Source: an uncultured Lachnospiraceae bacterium (GTDB taxonomy: Bacteria > Bacillota > Clostridia > Lachnospirales > Lachnospiraceae). Taken from it: a stretch of DNA of 23,408 nucleotides. Shown piece by piece: positions 15,728-23,297 of this stretch. The stretch spans positions 1 to 23,408 of the forward strand of contig CAJTRU010000058.1 in assembly GCA_910579085.1 (NCBI GenBank), read 5' to 3'. Within the stretch, counting starts at the first letter, position 1. The number at the start of each line of letters is the position of its first letter. The notes beneath the pieces are model-generated. The model searched no databases, had not been told where the DNA came from, and saw only the letters and a program-made list of their open reading frames with translations. Both the position numbers and the translations under genes were made by a program.

Positions 15728-17413
15728 TTGCTTTTAAATTTACATGTTAAAAACCTTGCCATAATTGATGAAATTGAGGTTGATTTTGCAGAAGGGCTGG
15801 ATGTCCTTACTGGTGAAACAGGTGCAGGAAAGTCAATTATAATTGGTTCAATTAATATGGCAATAGGAGGCAAAGCTCCAAAAGACATTATCAGGAAAGG
15901 CGCTGCTTTTGCGCTGGTAGAACTGTTATTTTCTGTAGATACAGAGGAACAGAAAAAGTATCTTGAGGAACATGGCATAATAACAGAAGATAATGAAGTC
16001 CTTATTTCCCGTAAATTTACAAAGGGAAGGGGAATTAACAGGATTAATGGCGAGAGTGTCCCGGCATCAGTGTTAAAACAGGCAGCGGCTGTGCTTATTG
16101 ATGTCCACGGGCAGAATGAACAGCAGTCGCTGTTATATAAGCGGGAGCATATGGAGATAGTAGACAGGTATGCCAGGGAGGAAATGGCTGGTGTTGATAC
16201 AGAATATGCAGAGGCTTATAGCAGTTATAAAAAGCTTATAGAACAAAGGGACTCTGAAAATATTCCAGAAGAAGAAAGGTTAAGGGAGATTTCTTTTATG
16301 GAATATGAACTTGAAGAAATAGAAAGTGCTGCACTTGTACATGGTGAGGAGGAAAGCCTGGAAGACACATACAGGCAGTTATCCAATGCCAGTTCTATTA
16401 TAAACGGGCTGGGTGAGATTTATTCCCTTACAGGCTCTAATGCTAATGACACAGTATCTGAAAAACTTGCATATTCACTCAGGATAATTGGAAAGCTGTG
16501 TGAGTATGATGATAATATAAACCAGTTTGCAGACCAGCTTTCAGAGATTGACAGCCTTGTTTCTGATTTTAACAGGGATATAACAAGCTATATGGAAGAT
16601 ATGGAAACAGATAGCGGGGAACTTGAAAAAACAGAACAGAGACTTGATTTAATAAGGAAAGTTAAGGCAAGGTTTGGCGCTACAACAGCACTTGTAAATG
16701 AATATGCAGATAAACTGCGTGGAAAGTTAGAACGCTACCGTGAATATGAGTCATATAAGGCGGGGCTTGAGGAAAAGATAAAAAAAGAAGAAGAAAAACT
16801 TAAAAATCTTTCCGGCAGAATGTCTGATGTACGTAAAAAATGCGCAAAAGTGCTTGAAAAAGAAATAACCGCAGCACTGGCAGACCTTAATTTCTTACAA
16901 GTACAATTTTCTATAGATATACGCGGGCTTAGTGAGTTTACTGCAAATGGCACTGATGAAATAGAATTTATGCTTTCTGCCAACCCAGGTGAAGACTTAA
17001 AACCTATCGGGATGGCAGCATCAGGTGGTGAACTTTCAAGGATAATGCTTGCAGTTAAAGCTGTACTTGCAGAGCATGACGAAACAAGCACTCTTATATT
17101 TGACGAAATAGATACAGGAATAAGTGGCAGGACAGCCCAGAAAGTTGCTGAAAAAATGGCACTTATAGCAAAACAGCACCAGGTAATATGTATATCGCAT
17201 CTTGCACAGATAGCAGCAATGGCAGATGCACATTACCTTATAGAAAAGACAAGTGACGGACCGCATACAAGCACGCAGATACGCATGTTAAGCGGGCAGG
17301 AAGAAGTCCAGGAGCTTGCAAGGATACTTGGTGGTGCACAGATAACAGAAGCTGTAATTAACAGTGCAGAAGAAATGAAGGAACTTGCTTCTAATCTTAA
17401 AAAAAGTTTATAA
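15728..17413 (+). CDS. recN: DNA repair protein RecN
   Basis: The product has 561 residues, the normal size. It starts at TTG 15728 with GAGGGG 7-12 nt upstream. It is an SMC-like ATPase: Walker A GETGAGKS (residues 29-36), long central coiled coil (about 150-390, rich in Glu/Lys), ABC signature ASGGELSRIML (about 431-441) and Walker B LIFDEIDTG (about 457-465). RecN acts at DNA double-strand breaks before homologous recombination. It follows the BIG2 gene by 14 bp, so co-transcription is likely. In many Firmicutes recN is preceded by argR/ahrC and followed by spoIVB-spo0A; here the second half of that order holds but argR is missing. Confidence 0.95.
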   Translation: MLLNLHVKNLAIIDEIEVDFAEGLDVLTGETGAGKSIIIGSINMAIGGKAPKDIIRKGAAFALVELLFSVDTEEQKKYLEEHGIITEDNEVLISRKFTKGRGINRINGESVPASVLKQAAAVLIDVHGQNEQQSLLYKREHMEIVDRYAREEMAGVDTEYAEAYSSYKKLIEQRDSENIPEEERLREISFMEYELEEIESAALVHGEEESLEDTYRQLSNASSIINGLGEIYSLTGSNANDTVSEKLAYSLRIIGKLCEYDDNINQFADQLSEIDSLVSDFNRDITSYMEDMETDSGELEKTEQRLDLIRKVKARFGATTALVNEYADKLRGKLERYREYESYKAGLEEKIKKEEEKLKNLSGRMSDVRKKCAKVLEKEITAALADLNFLQVQFSIDIRGLSEFTANGTDEIEFMLSANPGEDLKPIGMAASGGELSRIMLAVKAVLAEHDETSTLIFDEIDTGISGRTAQKVAEKMALIAKQHQVICISHLAQIAAMADAHYLIEKTSDGPHTSTQIRMLSGQEEVQELARILGGAQITEAVINSAEEMKELASNLKKSL

Positions 17414-17445
17414 ACAGGGACATACTTCTAGCAGAACAGGAATAT

Positions 17446-17496
17446 AAAAGGTACAACTGGTACATTATAATTATGTATGGCTGTACCTTTTTATTT
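17446..17496 (+). terminator. Rho-independent terminator after recN
   Basis: AAAAGGTACA (17446-17455) pairs with TGTACCTTTT (17482-17491), with an inner stem TACAT/ATGTA, and runs into TTTTTATTTT. It separates recN from spoIVB. Confidence 0.8.
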
Positions 17497-17562
17497 TACA
17501 GCAAACCCAGTGCTGTAGGGTAAAAATAGTAACAAATATATTTCTGACAGGAGTATTTGGAT

Positions 17563-18900
17563 ATGAATAAAAATATCATTAGCAGGGATTTTAAAAAGAA
17601 ATACAGGGTATTTCTGGCTCTTATATTGTGTGTAAATGTTTTTGCTGCTGTAGTGTACTATATATGGTATATAGATAAAAAAGTCCCTGATAATATTATG
17701 CTTGTGGAAAACAGGGAAGAAAGCCTTGAGTTCAATGTACCGCTTGAGGGGGAAATAGATGGCGCTGTTGATGCCATAAGTGTAAAAAACACTAGCAGTA
17801 CCAATGATGGCAGTATACATTTTAACCTTAACCAGACTGTCAGGATGCAGGCAAGCAACACTGGAAGCTATAAGGCAAGGCTGAAGCTTTTCGGGCTGTT
17901 CCATTATAAAAATATACAGATAGATGTTATTAAGGAACAGAAAGTTATGCCATCTGGCAGGGCTGTGGGGCTTTATATTAACTCTGATGGTGTAATGGTG
18001 CTTGGAACATCGGAAATTACAGGGAAAGACGGTTTCAGCTATGAGCCGGCAGCTAATATATTAAAGGCAGGAGATTATATTTATAAGGTAAATAACCAGG
18101 AAGTACAGAATATTGAAGATGTTATAAAGGCAGTACAGGACAATGGAAGAGGAAGGGTTACTATTTATTTAAGGAGAAATAACAATAATATAAAAGTTAA
18201 AGTTGATACAGTGCTTGCTGGGGATGGTGAATATAAAATAGGAGTATGGCTCCGTGAAGATACAGAGGGGATTGGGACTTTAACATATGTTACAGAGGAT
18301 AATAACTATGTTGCACTTGGACATGGAATAACAGATATAGACACAGGAATACTTATTGACATAAAAGATGGCGGGGTATATCCTGCAAAAGTCAGCCAGA
18401 TAATAAAGGGTGAGGCTGGTTCACCAGGGGAAGTCCTTGGTTCTGTAACACTTGGTGCAGCAAACCGTCTTGGTACAATACGCAATAATACAAATTATGG
18501 TATATCAGGTGAATTATTTGACAATAATATTAATAAATCTACAACAGATAACGGGCTGCCAGACAGTGGTTATGGTTATAACAGTGAAAAAGCAATTCCT
18601 GCTGCCATGAAACAGGAGGTTGAAACAGGAAAGGCAACAGTAAGATGCCAGCTTGGGGAAAGCGTTGAGGATTATGAGGTGGAAATTGAAAAAATAAATA
18701 TTAATTCCAAGGAAAATAAGGGGATGGTAATAAAAGTTACAGATAAAAGGCTGTTAAGTAAAGCAGGCGGGATTGTACAGGGTATGAGCGGTTCGCCAGT
18801 TATGCAGAATAATAAAATAATTGGTGCTGTTACGCATGTATTTGTCAACGATTCGACAAGGGGATATGGAATATTTATAGAAGATATGCTTTCTGAATAA
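17563..18900 (+). CDS. spoIVB: SpoIVB, sporulation signalling serine protease (S55)
   Basis: The product has 445 residues from ATG 17563, which has CAGGAG 9 nt upstream; the in-frame TTG at 17557 is too close to that site. A membrane segment (about residues 16-37) follows a basic cytoplasmic start. A PDZ domain lies near 120-200 (ANILKAGDYIYKVNNQEVQN). The S55 peptidase domain has the His motif LGHGITDID near 252 and the nucleophile motif GMSGSPVMQNN near 407-417. In Bacillus, SpoIVB is secreted from the forespore and cleaves SpoIVFA, triggering sigma-K processing. Its place directly before spo0A is the conserved Firmicutes order. It implies the organism can sporulate or descends from a spore former. 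Confidence 0.95.
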   Translation: MNKNIISRDFKKKYRVFLALILCVNVFAAVVYYIWYIDKKVPDNIMLVENREESLEFNVPLEGEIDGAVDAISVKNTSSTNDGSIHFNLNQTVRMQASNTGSYKARLKLFGLFHYKNIQIDVIKEQKVMPSGRAVGLYINSDGVMVLGTSEITGKDGFSYEPAANILKAGDYIYKVNNQEVQNIEDVIKAVQDNGRGRVTIYLRRNNNNIKVKVDTVLAGDGEYKIGVWLREDTEGIGTLTYVTEDNNYVALGHGITDIDTGILIDIKDGGVYPAKVSQIIKGEAGSPGEVLGSVTLGAANRLGTIRNNTNYGISGELFDNNINKSTTDNGLPDSGYGYNSEKAIPAAMKQEVETGKATVRCQLGESVEDYEVEIEKININSKENKGMVIKVTDKRLLSKAGGIVQGMSGSPVMQNNKIIGAVTHVFVNDSTRGYGIFIEDMLSE

Positions 18901-18998
18901 AAACCATTTTTAAATTTGCTTATATTATGCCTTCTTACAAGTGCTGAAATTGCCGTCGTATTCTGTATGCATATATTGTAATAATTTGTCATATGCAC

Positions 18999-19043
18999 AG
19001 GGAGTGTGTTATTTGCTGGAAATGCTTTATAAGTTCCGTCGAA
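18999..19043 (+). promoter_or_regulatory. Possible sigma-H-like promoter and 0A-box-like site ahead of spo0A
   Basis: AGGGAGT (18999-19005) and GGAAAT (19018-19023), 12 nt apart, loosely resemble a sigma-H promoter. CGTCGAA (19037-19043) differs by one base from the Spo0A box TGTCGAA. Both matches are weak and could be chance. Confidence 0.25.
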
Positions 19044-19062
19044 AAGTAACATTTTTTTAGTA

Positions 19063-19091
19063 TTGCAACAATATATTTATATATATATTAT
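19063..19091 (+). promoter_or_regulatory. Sigma-A type promoter of spo0A
   Basis: TTGCAA (19063-19068), a 17-nt spacer of A/T only, and TATTAT (19086-19091). It is about 60 nt ahead of the preferred start codon at 19150. Confidence 0.55.
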
Positions 19092-19149
19092 GCTATTATA
19101 ACCCCATATAAAGAGAAAGGATATGCCGGGAGGCAGGAAGGGAATTGTG

Positions 19150-19944
19150 ATGCAAAATGTCAGAGTGTTATTAGTTGATGACAACAAAAGAATTGTTAAT
19201 TTACTAAAAGAAGCCCTTACTAAAGAACCAGATATGGAGGTTGCCGGGACTGCTGCTGATGGCGAAGAAGCACTTAAATTAATTGAGCTTTATAAACCTG
19301 ATGTAGTTTTACTTGATTTAATTATGCCTAAAATAGATGGTCTTGGCGTTATGGAAAAATTAAGGAATAATACAGAATACACACCTAAAATTATAGTAGT
19401 CTCAGCAGTAAGCCAGGAAAGTGTTACAGAAAATGCGTTTGAACTTGGTGCAGCGTACTATATATTAAAGCCTTTTGATACACGTATGGTAGTTAACAGG
19501 ACGAGGGCAGTGGCACTTTATGACGAGAAAGACCACAAGGTTATAAATACAGTTTTTACAAACCAGCAGCACGCAAAAAGAAAAATGGGAAACCTGGAAG
19601 CAGATGTAACCAATATAATACATGAAATAGGTGTCCCGGCACATATTAAAGGGTACCAGTATTTAAGGGATGCAATAATTATGTCTGTAAATGACAATGA
19701 AATGTTAGGTTCAATAACAAAGCGTCTTTACCCCACTATTGCAAAAAACCATAAAACTACTTCAAGCCGTGTTGAAAGAGCTATAAGGCATGCAATAGAA
19801 GTTGCATGGAGCCGTGGTAAAATGGATACAATAGAAGAACTGTTTGGATATACGGTTAATTCAGGCAAAGGAAAGCCCACAAATTCTGAATTTGTGGCTC
19901 TTATTGCGGATAAAATACGTTTGGAATATAAGATGAGGGCATAA
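19150..19944 (+). CDS. spo0A: Spo0A, sporulation master response regulator
   Basis: The product has 264 residues from ATG 19150, which has AGGAAGG about 8 nt upstream and lines up with known Spo0A starts. The ATG at 19123 would add nine residues but its ribosome-binding site is only 2 nt away. The receiver domain has the acidic pair Asp10-Asp11 (LLVDDNKR), the phospho-acceptor Asp56 (VVLLDLIMP) and the conserved Lys in YYILKPFD. The C-terminal effector domain contains SSRVERAIRHAIEVAWSRGK and the terminal LIADKIRLEYKMRA, the DNA-contact helices of Spo0A. When phosphorylated it binds TGTCGAA boxes and starts sporulation. It follows spoIVB with a 249-nt spacer holding its promoter. Confidence 0.96.
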   Translation: MQNVRVLLVDDNKRIVNLLKEALTKEPDMEVAGTAADGEEALKLIELYKPDVVLLDLIMPKIDGLGVMEKLRNNTEYTPKIIVVSAVSQESVTENAFELGAAYYILKPFDTRMVVNRTRAVALYDEKDHKVINTVFTNQQHAKRKMGNLEADVTNIIHEIGVPAHIKGYQYLRDAIIMSVNDNEMLGSITKRLYPTIAKNHKTTSSRVERAIRHAIEVAWSRGKMDTIEELFGYTVNSGKGKPTNSEFVALIADKIRLEYKMRA

Positions 19945-19945
19945 G

Positions 19946-19974
19946 AAGACTAAATTAGATAAAAAAGTCTTTTC
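19946..19974 (+). terminator. Weak terminator after spo0A
   Basis: AAGACT / AGTCTT hairpin with an A/T-rich loop, followed by TT. It overlaps the -35 region proposed for the next gene, so it may be only partial. Confidence 0.4.
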
Positions 19975-19998
19975 AGTATCAAATATTTGGAGTATAAT
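19970..19998 (+). promoter_or_regulatory. Promoter of glgA
   Basis: TTTTCA (19970-19975), a 17-nt spacer and a perfect TATAAT (19993-19998), about 35 nt ahead of the glgA start. Confidence 0.55.
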
Positions 19999-20032
19999 AG
20001 AGGCATGACCTGAATAGAAGGAGGTATTTTTG

Positions 20033-21469
20033 ATGAAGAAAGTATTATTTGTGGCATCAGAGAGTGTTCCGTTTATTAAAACAGGAGGACTTGCCGATGT
20101 AGCAGGCTCTTTACCTAAATATTTTGATAAAAAAGAGTTTGATGTAAGGGTTATGATTCCTAAGTATGCCTGTATTCCAGAAGAATGGAAGCAGAAGATG
20201 CAGTATAACACACATTTTTATATTGACCTTGCATGGCGTAAGCAGTATGTAGGAATTCTTGAAATGGAATATGAAGGCATCAAATTTTATTTCGTTGATA
20301 ATGAATTCTATTTTGCAGGAGATAAGCCTTATGGTTATATCCATGAGGATATTGAGAAGTTTGCATTTTTCTGTAAGGCGTCATTATCTGCACTGCCAAG
20401 TCTTGGTTTCAGACCGGACATTATACATTGCCACGACTGGCAGACTGGCCTTATACCTGTATACCTTCATGATATGTTTATGGAAAATGATTTTTATCAT
20501 GGAATTAAGACAATTATGACTATACATAACCTTAAGTTCCAGGGAATATGGGATTTGAAAAAGGTTAAAGACATCACTGGCCTGAACCAGTCATTTTTTG
20601 CATCAGATAAGCTTGAGGCTTATGGTGACGCAAACTACCTTAAAGGTGGCATAGTATATGCAGACCTTGTAACTACAGTTAGTGAATCATATGCAGAAGA
20701 AATTAAGATGCCATTCTATGGTGAAAAACTTGACGGCCTTATGCGTGCCCGCAGCAACTGCCTGTCTGGCATTGTAAATGGCCTTGACTATGACGAGTGG
20801 AATCCTGAAACAGATAACCTTATTTATACAAATTATAGTGCAAAGAATTTCCGCAAGGAAAAGGTTAAGAATAAGAGAGGCCTGCAAAAAGAACTTGGGC
20901 TTGCACAGGATGACAGGAAGTTTATGATTGGTATTGTATCAAGGCTTACTGACCAGAAAGGGCTTGACCTTGTTGACTATGTTATAGAGGAAATCTGTGC
21001 AGAAGATGTGCAGCTTGTAGTCCTTGGTACAGGTGAAGAAAAATATGAGCACCTGTTCAGGCATTTTGAATGGAAATACCATGACAGGGTATCTGCAAAT
21101 ATTTATTATTCCAATGAGCGTTCACACAAGATATATGCAGCATGTGACGCGTTCCTTATGCCATCATTATTTGAGCCATGTGGATTAAGCCAGCTTATGA
21201 GCCTCAGGTATGGCACAATACCTATCGTAAGGGAAACAGGCGGGCTTAAAGACACAGTAGAGCCATATAATGAGTATGAAGGTACAGGAACAGGTTTCTC
21301 ATTTGCCAATTATAATGCACATGAAATGCTTAATACAATAAATTATGCAAAGGATGTATATTATAACAGGAAACGTGAATGGAATAAAATGATAGACAGG
21401 GCTATGGCAGTTGATTTCTCATGGAATAATTCAGCTGTAAAATATGCTGATTTGTACAGGGGATTATAG
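20033..21469 (+). CDS. glgA: Glycogen synthase GlgA (GT5)
   Basis: The product has 478 residues, normal length. ATG 20033 has AGAAGGAGG 8 nt upstream; the in-frame TTG at 20030 is less likely. The N-terminus VLFVASESVPFIKTGGLADV carries the ADP-glucose-contact KTGGL motif (Lys16). The catalytic domain has HDWQTGLIPVYLHD, then GIVNGLDYDEWNPE, SRLTDQKGLDL, and PSLFEPCGLSQLMSLRYGT with the conserved Glu of GT-B glycosyltransferases. It transfers glucose from ADP-glucose onto alpha-1,4-glucan. The partners glgC/glgD and branching enzyme are not nearby, so it is an isolated member. Spore-forming clostridia store glycogen-like granulose before sporulation, so its place next to spo0A is suggestive but no link is shown. 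Confidence 0.96.
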   Translation: MKKVLFVASESVPFIKTGGLADVAGSLPKYFDKKEFDVRVMIPKYACIPEEWKQKMQYNTHFYIDLAWRKQYVGILEMEYEGIKFYFVDNEFYFAGDKPYGYIHEDIEKFAFFCKASLSALPSLGFRPDIIHCHDWQTGLIPVYLHDMFMENDFYHGIKTIMTIHNLKFQGIWDLKKVKDITGLNQSFFASDKLEAYGDANYLKGGIVYADLVTTVSESYAEEIKMPFYGEKLDGLMRARSNCLSGIVNGLDYDEWNPETDNLIYTNYSAKNFRKEKVKNKRGLQKELGLAQDDRKFMIGIVSRLTDQKGLDLVDYVIEEICAEDVQLVVLGTGEEKYEHLFRHFEWKYHDRVSANIYYSNERSHKIYAACDAFLMPSLFEPCGLSQLMSLRYGTIPIVRETGGLKDTVEPYNEYEGTGTGFSFANYNAHEMLNTINYAKDVYYNRKREWNKMIDRAMAVDFSWNNSAVKYADLYRGL

Positions 21470-21490
21470 TATTACCTGTCTTATAACTAA

Positions 21491-21528
21491 AAGCCATGCA
21501 GTGCTTAAGATGCCTGCATGGTTTTTTT
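21491..21528 (+). terminator. Rho-independent terminator after glgA
   Basis: CCATGCAG (21494-21501) pairs with CTGCATGG (21514-21521) and is followed by TTTTTTT (21522-21528). No promoter is visible between it and the next gene, so the downstream gene may depend on read-through. Confidence 0.85.
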
Positions 21529-21556
21529 AACCGCCAGAAGAGGCAGGAGGTTTTTC

Positions 21557-22363
21557 ATGCGTTTAGATAAATATCTGGCAGAAATGTCATATGGGACTAG
21601 AAATGAAGTTAAGAAGATAATACGGTCAGGCAGCGTTACAATTAATGGTGTACCAGCGTTTAAGCCAGAAACAAAGGTCAATGAATTGTCTGATATAGTA
21701 TATATAGGGGATAAGAGGATTTCCTACAGCCAGTATGTGTATTATATGCTTAATAAGCCAGCAGGCTGTGTTTCAGCAACAAAAGACAACATGCACAAAA
21801 CAGTTATAGACTTATTAAAAGAGAACATCGGAAACAATACCAGGGATGATATTTTTCCTGCTGGCAGGCTTGACATAGATACAGAAGGACTTGTGCTGCT
21901 CACAAATAATGGTGCGCTTGCGCATATGCTGCTGTCACCACGCAGGCACGTTGACAAGGCCTATTACATTGTTGCGGAGGGGATTATTACAGATGAGGGC
22001 ATAAAACAGCTTACAGAGGGCATTGACATAGGTGACAGTACATTAACACTCCCTGCACAGGCAGAAAATATAAAACTTTGCAGCATTGGGGAACTTAGCA
22101 AAGACATACAGGATATTATAAAAAGTAAATATAATGAAAATTCTTCACAGATACCAGCAGGCAAAATATATACATCAATGGAACTTGTATTGCATGAAGG
22201 AAGGTACCACCAGGTCAAAAGGATGATTGAAGCTGCTGGTAGCAAAGTATTATATTTAAAAAGAATACGCATGGGCACACTATGGCTGGATGGGACACTG
22301 CTTCCTGGAGAGTGCAGGGAATTATCAGCAAAAGAAGCCCGCCAGCTTGAAAATATAATATGA
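21557..22363 (+). CDS. 16S rRNA-type pseudouridine synthase (RsuA family)
   Basis: The product has 268 residues from ATG 21557, with AGGAGG 6 nt upstream. The longer frame from 21518 starts inside the glgA terminator and is rejected. An S4 RNA-binding domain comes first (MRLDKYLAEMSYGTRNEVKK). The catalytic domain has MLNKPAGCVSATKD and PAGRLDIDTEGLVLLTNNG, in which Asp106 is the catalytic residue, then LLSPRRHVDKAYY and EGRYHQVKRMIEAAG. In known RsuA enzymes the target is U516 of 16S rRNA, and the CVSATKD form fits that branch. It is longer than typical RsuA because of an insertion near residues 180-210. Its stop TGA (22361-22363) falls at the outer edge of the large inverted repeat. Confidence 0.9.
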   Translation: MRLDKYLAEMSYGTRNEVKKIIRSGSVTINGVPAFKPETKVNELSDIVYIGDKRISYSQYVYYMLNKPAGCVSATKDNMHKTVIDLLKENIGNNTRDDIFPAGRLDIDTEGLVLLTNNGALAHMLLSPRRHVDKAYYIVAEGIITDEGIKQLTEGIDIGDSTLTLPAQAENIKLCSIGELSKDIQDIIKSKYNENSSQIPAGKIYTSMELVLHEGRYHQVKRMIEAAGSKVLYLKRIRMGTLWLDGTLLPGECRELSAKEARQLENII

Positions 22364-22850
22364 TTTCCAGTTATGCTTTGTTTGTGTTTTGTATAAGAAG
22401 ACGGACGGTTTCTGTGCCAGAGCCAGAATATTCCGTACAGGGGCACACATCCGGCTACGATACAATGTCATTAAGTTAAGGGATATGCTGGAATTTAACA
22501 ATGGGGTGGGCTGGCAAATCCAAAGTGCCTTCCATGAACAAAGCACGCTTCCGCTTAAACTCGCACGCAATGGTGCATAAAGCCCCCAATGTTCCTTTGG
22601 AACATTTAACACGGGGTTAAGCACCAGCGGCTTCGTACAGCTTGTTCATGTAAGCACATTTGGAATTTGCCAGCTAATCTGCTCTTTGGCAGTTTACAAA
22701 AACATTTCTACCAAAAACCTTAACTAAATGACATTGCGCTGCGTGGGTTAAAATGTCCCTTTTATGTAATAATTCATGGCATCTGGCATGCAAAACCTGC
22801 CAACATAAATTTATACTAAAACACAAAATAAAAAGATAACTGGAAATGGG
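22362..22850. repeat. Large imperfect inverted-repeat element (about 490 bp)
   Basis: The left arm begins ATTTCCAGTTAT at 22364, and the right arm ends ATAACTGGAAAT near 22848, its inverse. Matching blocks continue inward: TTTGTGTTTT.GTATAA, AATGTCATTAAGTTAAGG (22464-22481) against the inverse of 22719-22737, then GCTGGCAAAT, CCATGAACAA and CCGCT against the inverse of about 22626-22676. GGTGC (22572-22576) pairs with GCACC (22621-22625), CCCC (22584-22587) with GGGG (22613-22616). The centre is a perfect hairpin AATGTTCC/GGAACATT (22588-22595/22599-22606, TTT loop). No transposase is encoded. It lies between convergent units, the pseudouridine synthase and tRNA-Thr. Confidence 0.75.
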
Positions 22851-22879
22851 GTGTGGGGGATGATTTTGCCAGAGCACAG

Positions 22880-22930
22880 CAGGTTTTTGGTGTTCCATCT
22901 AATATTATTCCATGACAGGGGTACTTCAGC
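22880..22930 (+). repeat. Partial copy of the dispersed repeat (copy C)
   Basis: The segment GCAGG, TGGTGTTCCA, CTAA, ATTATTCCAT, ACAG closely follows the inner part of copy A (1-140, minus) in the same order, but without the GGATAATTTCCAG end. It is a shortened copy immediately right of the large inverted repeat. Confidence 0.6.
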
Positions 22931-22945
22931 CCCGCCAGTATTTAA

Positions 22946-23005
22946 GCCAGATATTTAATGGTACAGAATAAACGACAGTTTATGCTGGAGCATTAAATAT
23001 CTGGC
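22946..23005. repeat. Two-step perfect hairpin
   Basis: GCCAGATATTTAATG (22946-22960) and CATTAAATATCTGGC (22991-23005) form a perfect 15-bp stem. Inside, ATAAAC/GTTTAT (22968-22973/22978-22983) closes a GACA loop. There is no T-tail, so it is not an ordinary terminator. It adjoins copy C and may be part of the same element. Confidence 0.65.
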
Positions 23006-23070
23006 ATTATGTGCTGCATAGCTGGCTGGCATTGTGAAATATTTACAAAATCCATTTTAAAAATTTACAT

Positions 23071-23105
23071 ATAAAATAAAAGACACACCATAAATAGTAT
23101 GTCTT
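23071..23105 (-). terminator. Terminator of tRNA-Thr (minus strand)
   Basis: On the minus strand AAGACATACTA pairs with TGGTGTGTCTT (23080-23105, two G-U pairs, TTTA loop) and runs into TTATTTTAT. Confidence 0.75.
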
Positions 23106-23151
23106 AAATCTCCTGCTCTTTCTTTTACCAGTATACCCTGGTTCTGTTCTA

Positions 23152-23224
23152 AGCTGGAAATGGGATTTGAACCCACGGCCCCTTCATTACGAGTGAAGTG
23201 CTCTGCCAGCTGAGCTATTCCAGC
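23152..23224 (-). tRNA. tRNA-Thr (anticodon CGT)
   Basis: On the minus strand the acceptor stem is GCTGGAA/TTCCAGC, the D arm GCTC-AGCTGGCA-GAGC, the anticodon stem CTTCA/TGAAG around the loop CTCGTAA, and the T arm GTGGG-TTCAAAT-CCCAT. The anticodon CGU reads the rare ACG threonine codon. CCA is not encoded. It is a single-gene unit with its own promoter and terminator. Confidence 0.93.
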
Positions 23225-23253
23225 AAAACGGGATTATATTTATCTCATACATT

Positions 23254-23282
23254 AGTTTATATGGATAAGCACCATTTGTCAA
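23254..23282 (-). promoter_or_regulatory. Promoter of tRNA-Thr (minus strand)
   Basis: On the minus strand, TTGACA (23282-23277), a 17-nt spacer and TAAACT (23259-23254), about 30 nt ahead of the tRNA. Confidence 0.65.
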
Positions 23283-23297
23283 GAGTTAAAACTGCCT

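Noticed and set aside
17491..17904. Minus-strand 137-codon frame over the recN-spoIVB spacer
   Set aside because: It overlaps the terminator and the strong spoIVB start, and has no family pattern.
21518..21556. Upstream ATG of the pseudouridine synthase frame
   Set aside because: It lies in the glgA terminator hairpin; ATG 21557 has a proper AGGAGG and starts the S4 domain.
22389..22580. 63-codon frame inside the left arm of the large palindrome
   Set aside because: It has no ribosome-binding site, and a similar frame in copy D (shared ARARIFRTGA) follows from the repeat sequence itself, with different ends. It is better explained by the repeat.
22325..22898. Minus-strand frames across the repeat cluster (22325-22624 and 22674-22898)
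   Set aside because: They have low-complexity composition, no start signals and overlap the inverted repeat; no recognisable protein family.
22362..23040. CRISPR array or group II intron explanation for the repeats
   Set aside because: There are no regular short direct repeats with spacers, and no intron domain V or reverse transcriptase. The repeats are inverted and irregular.
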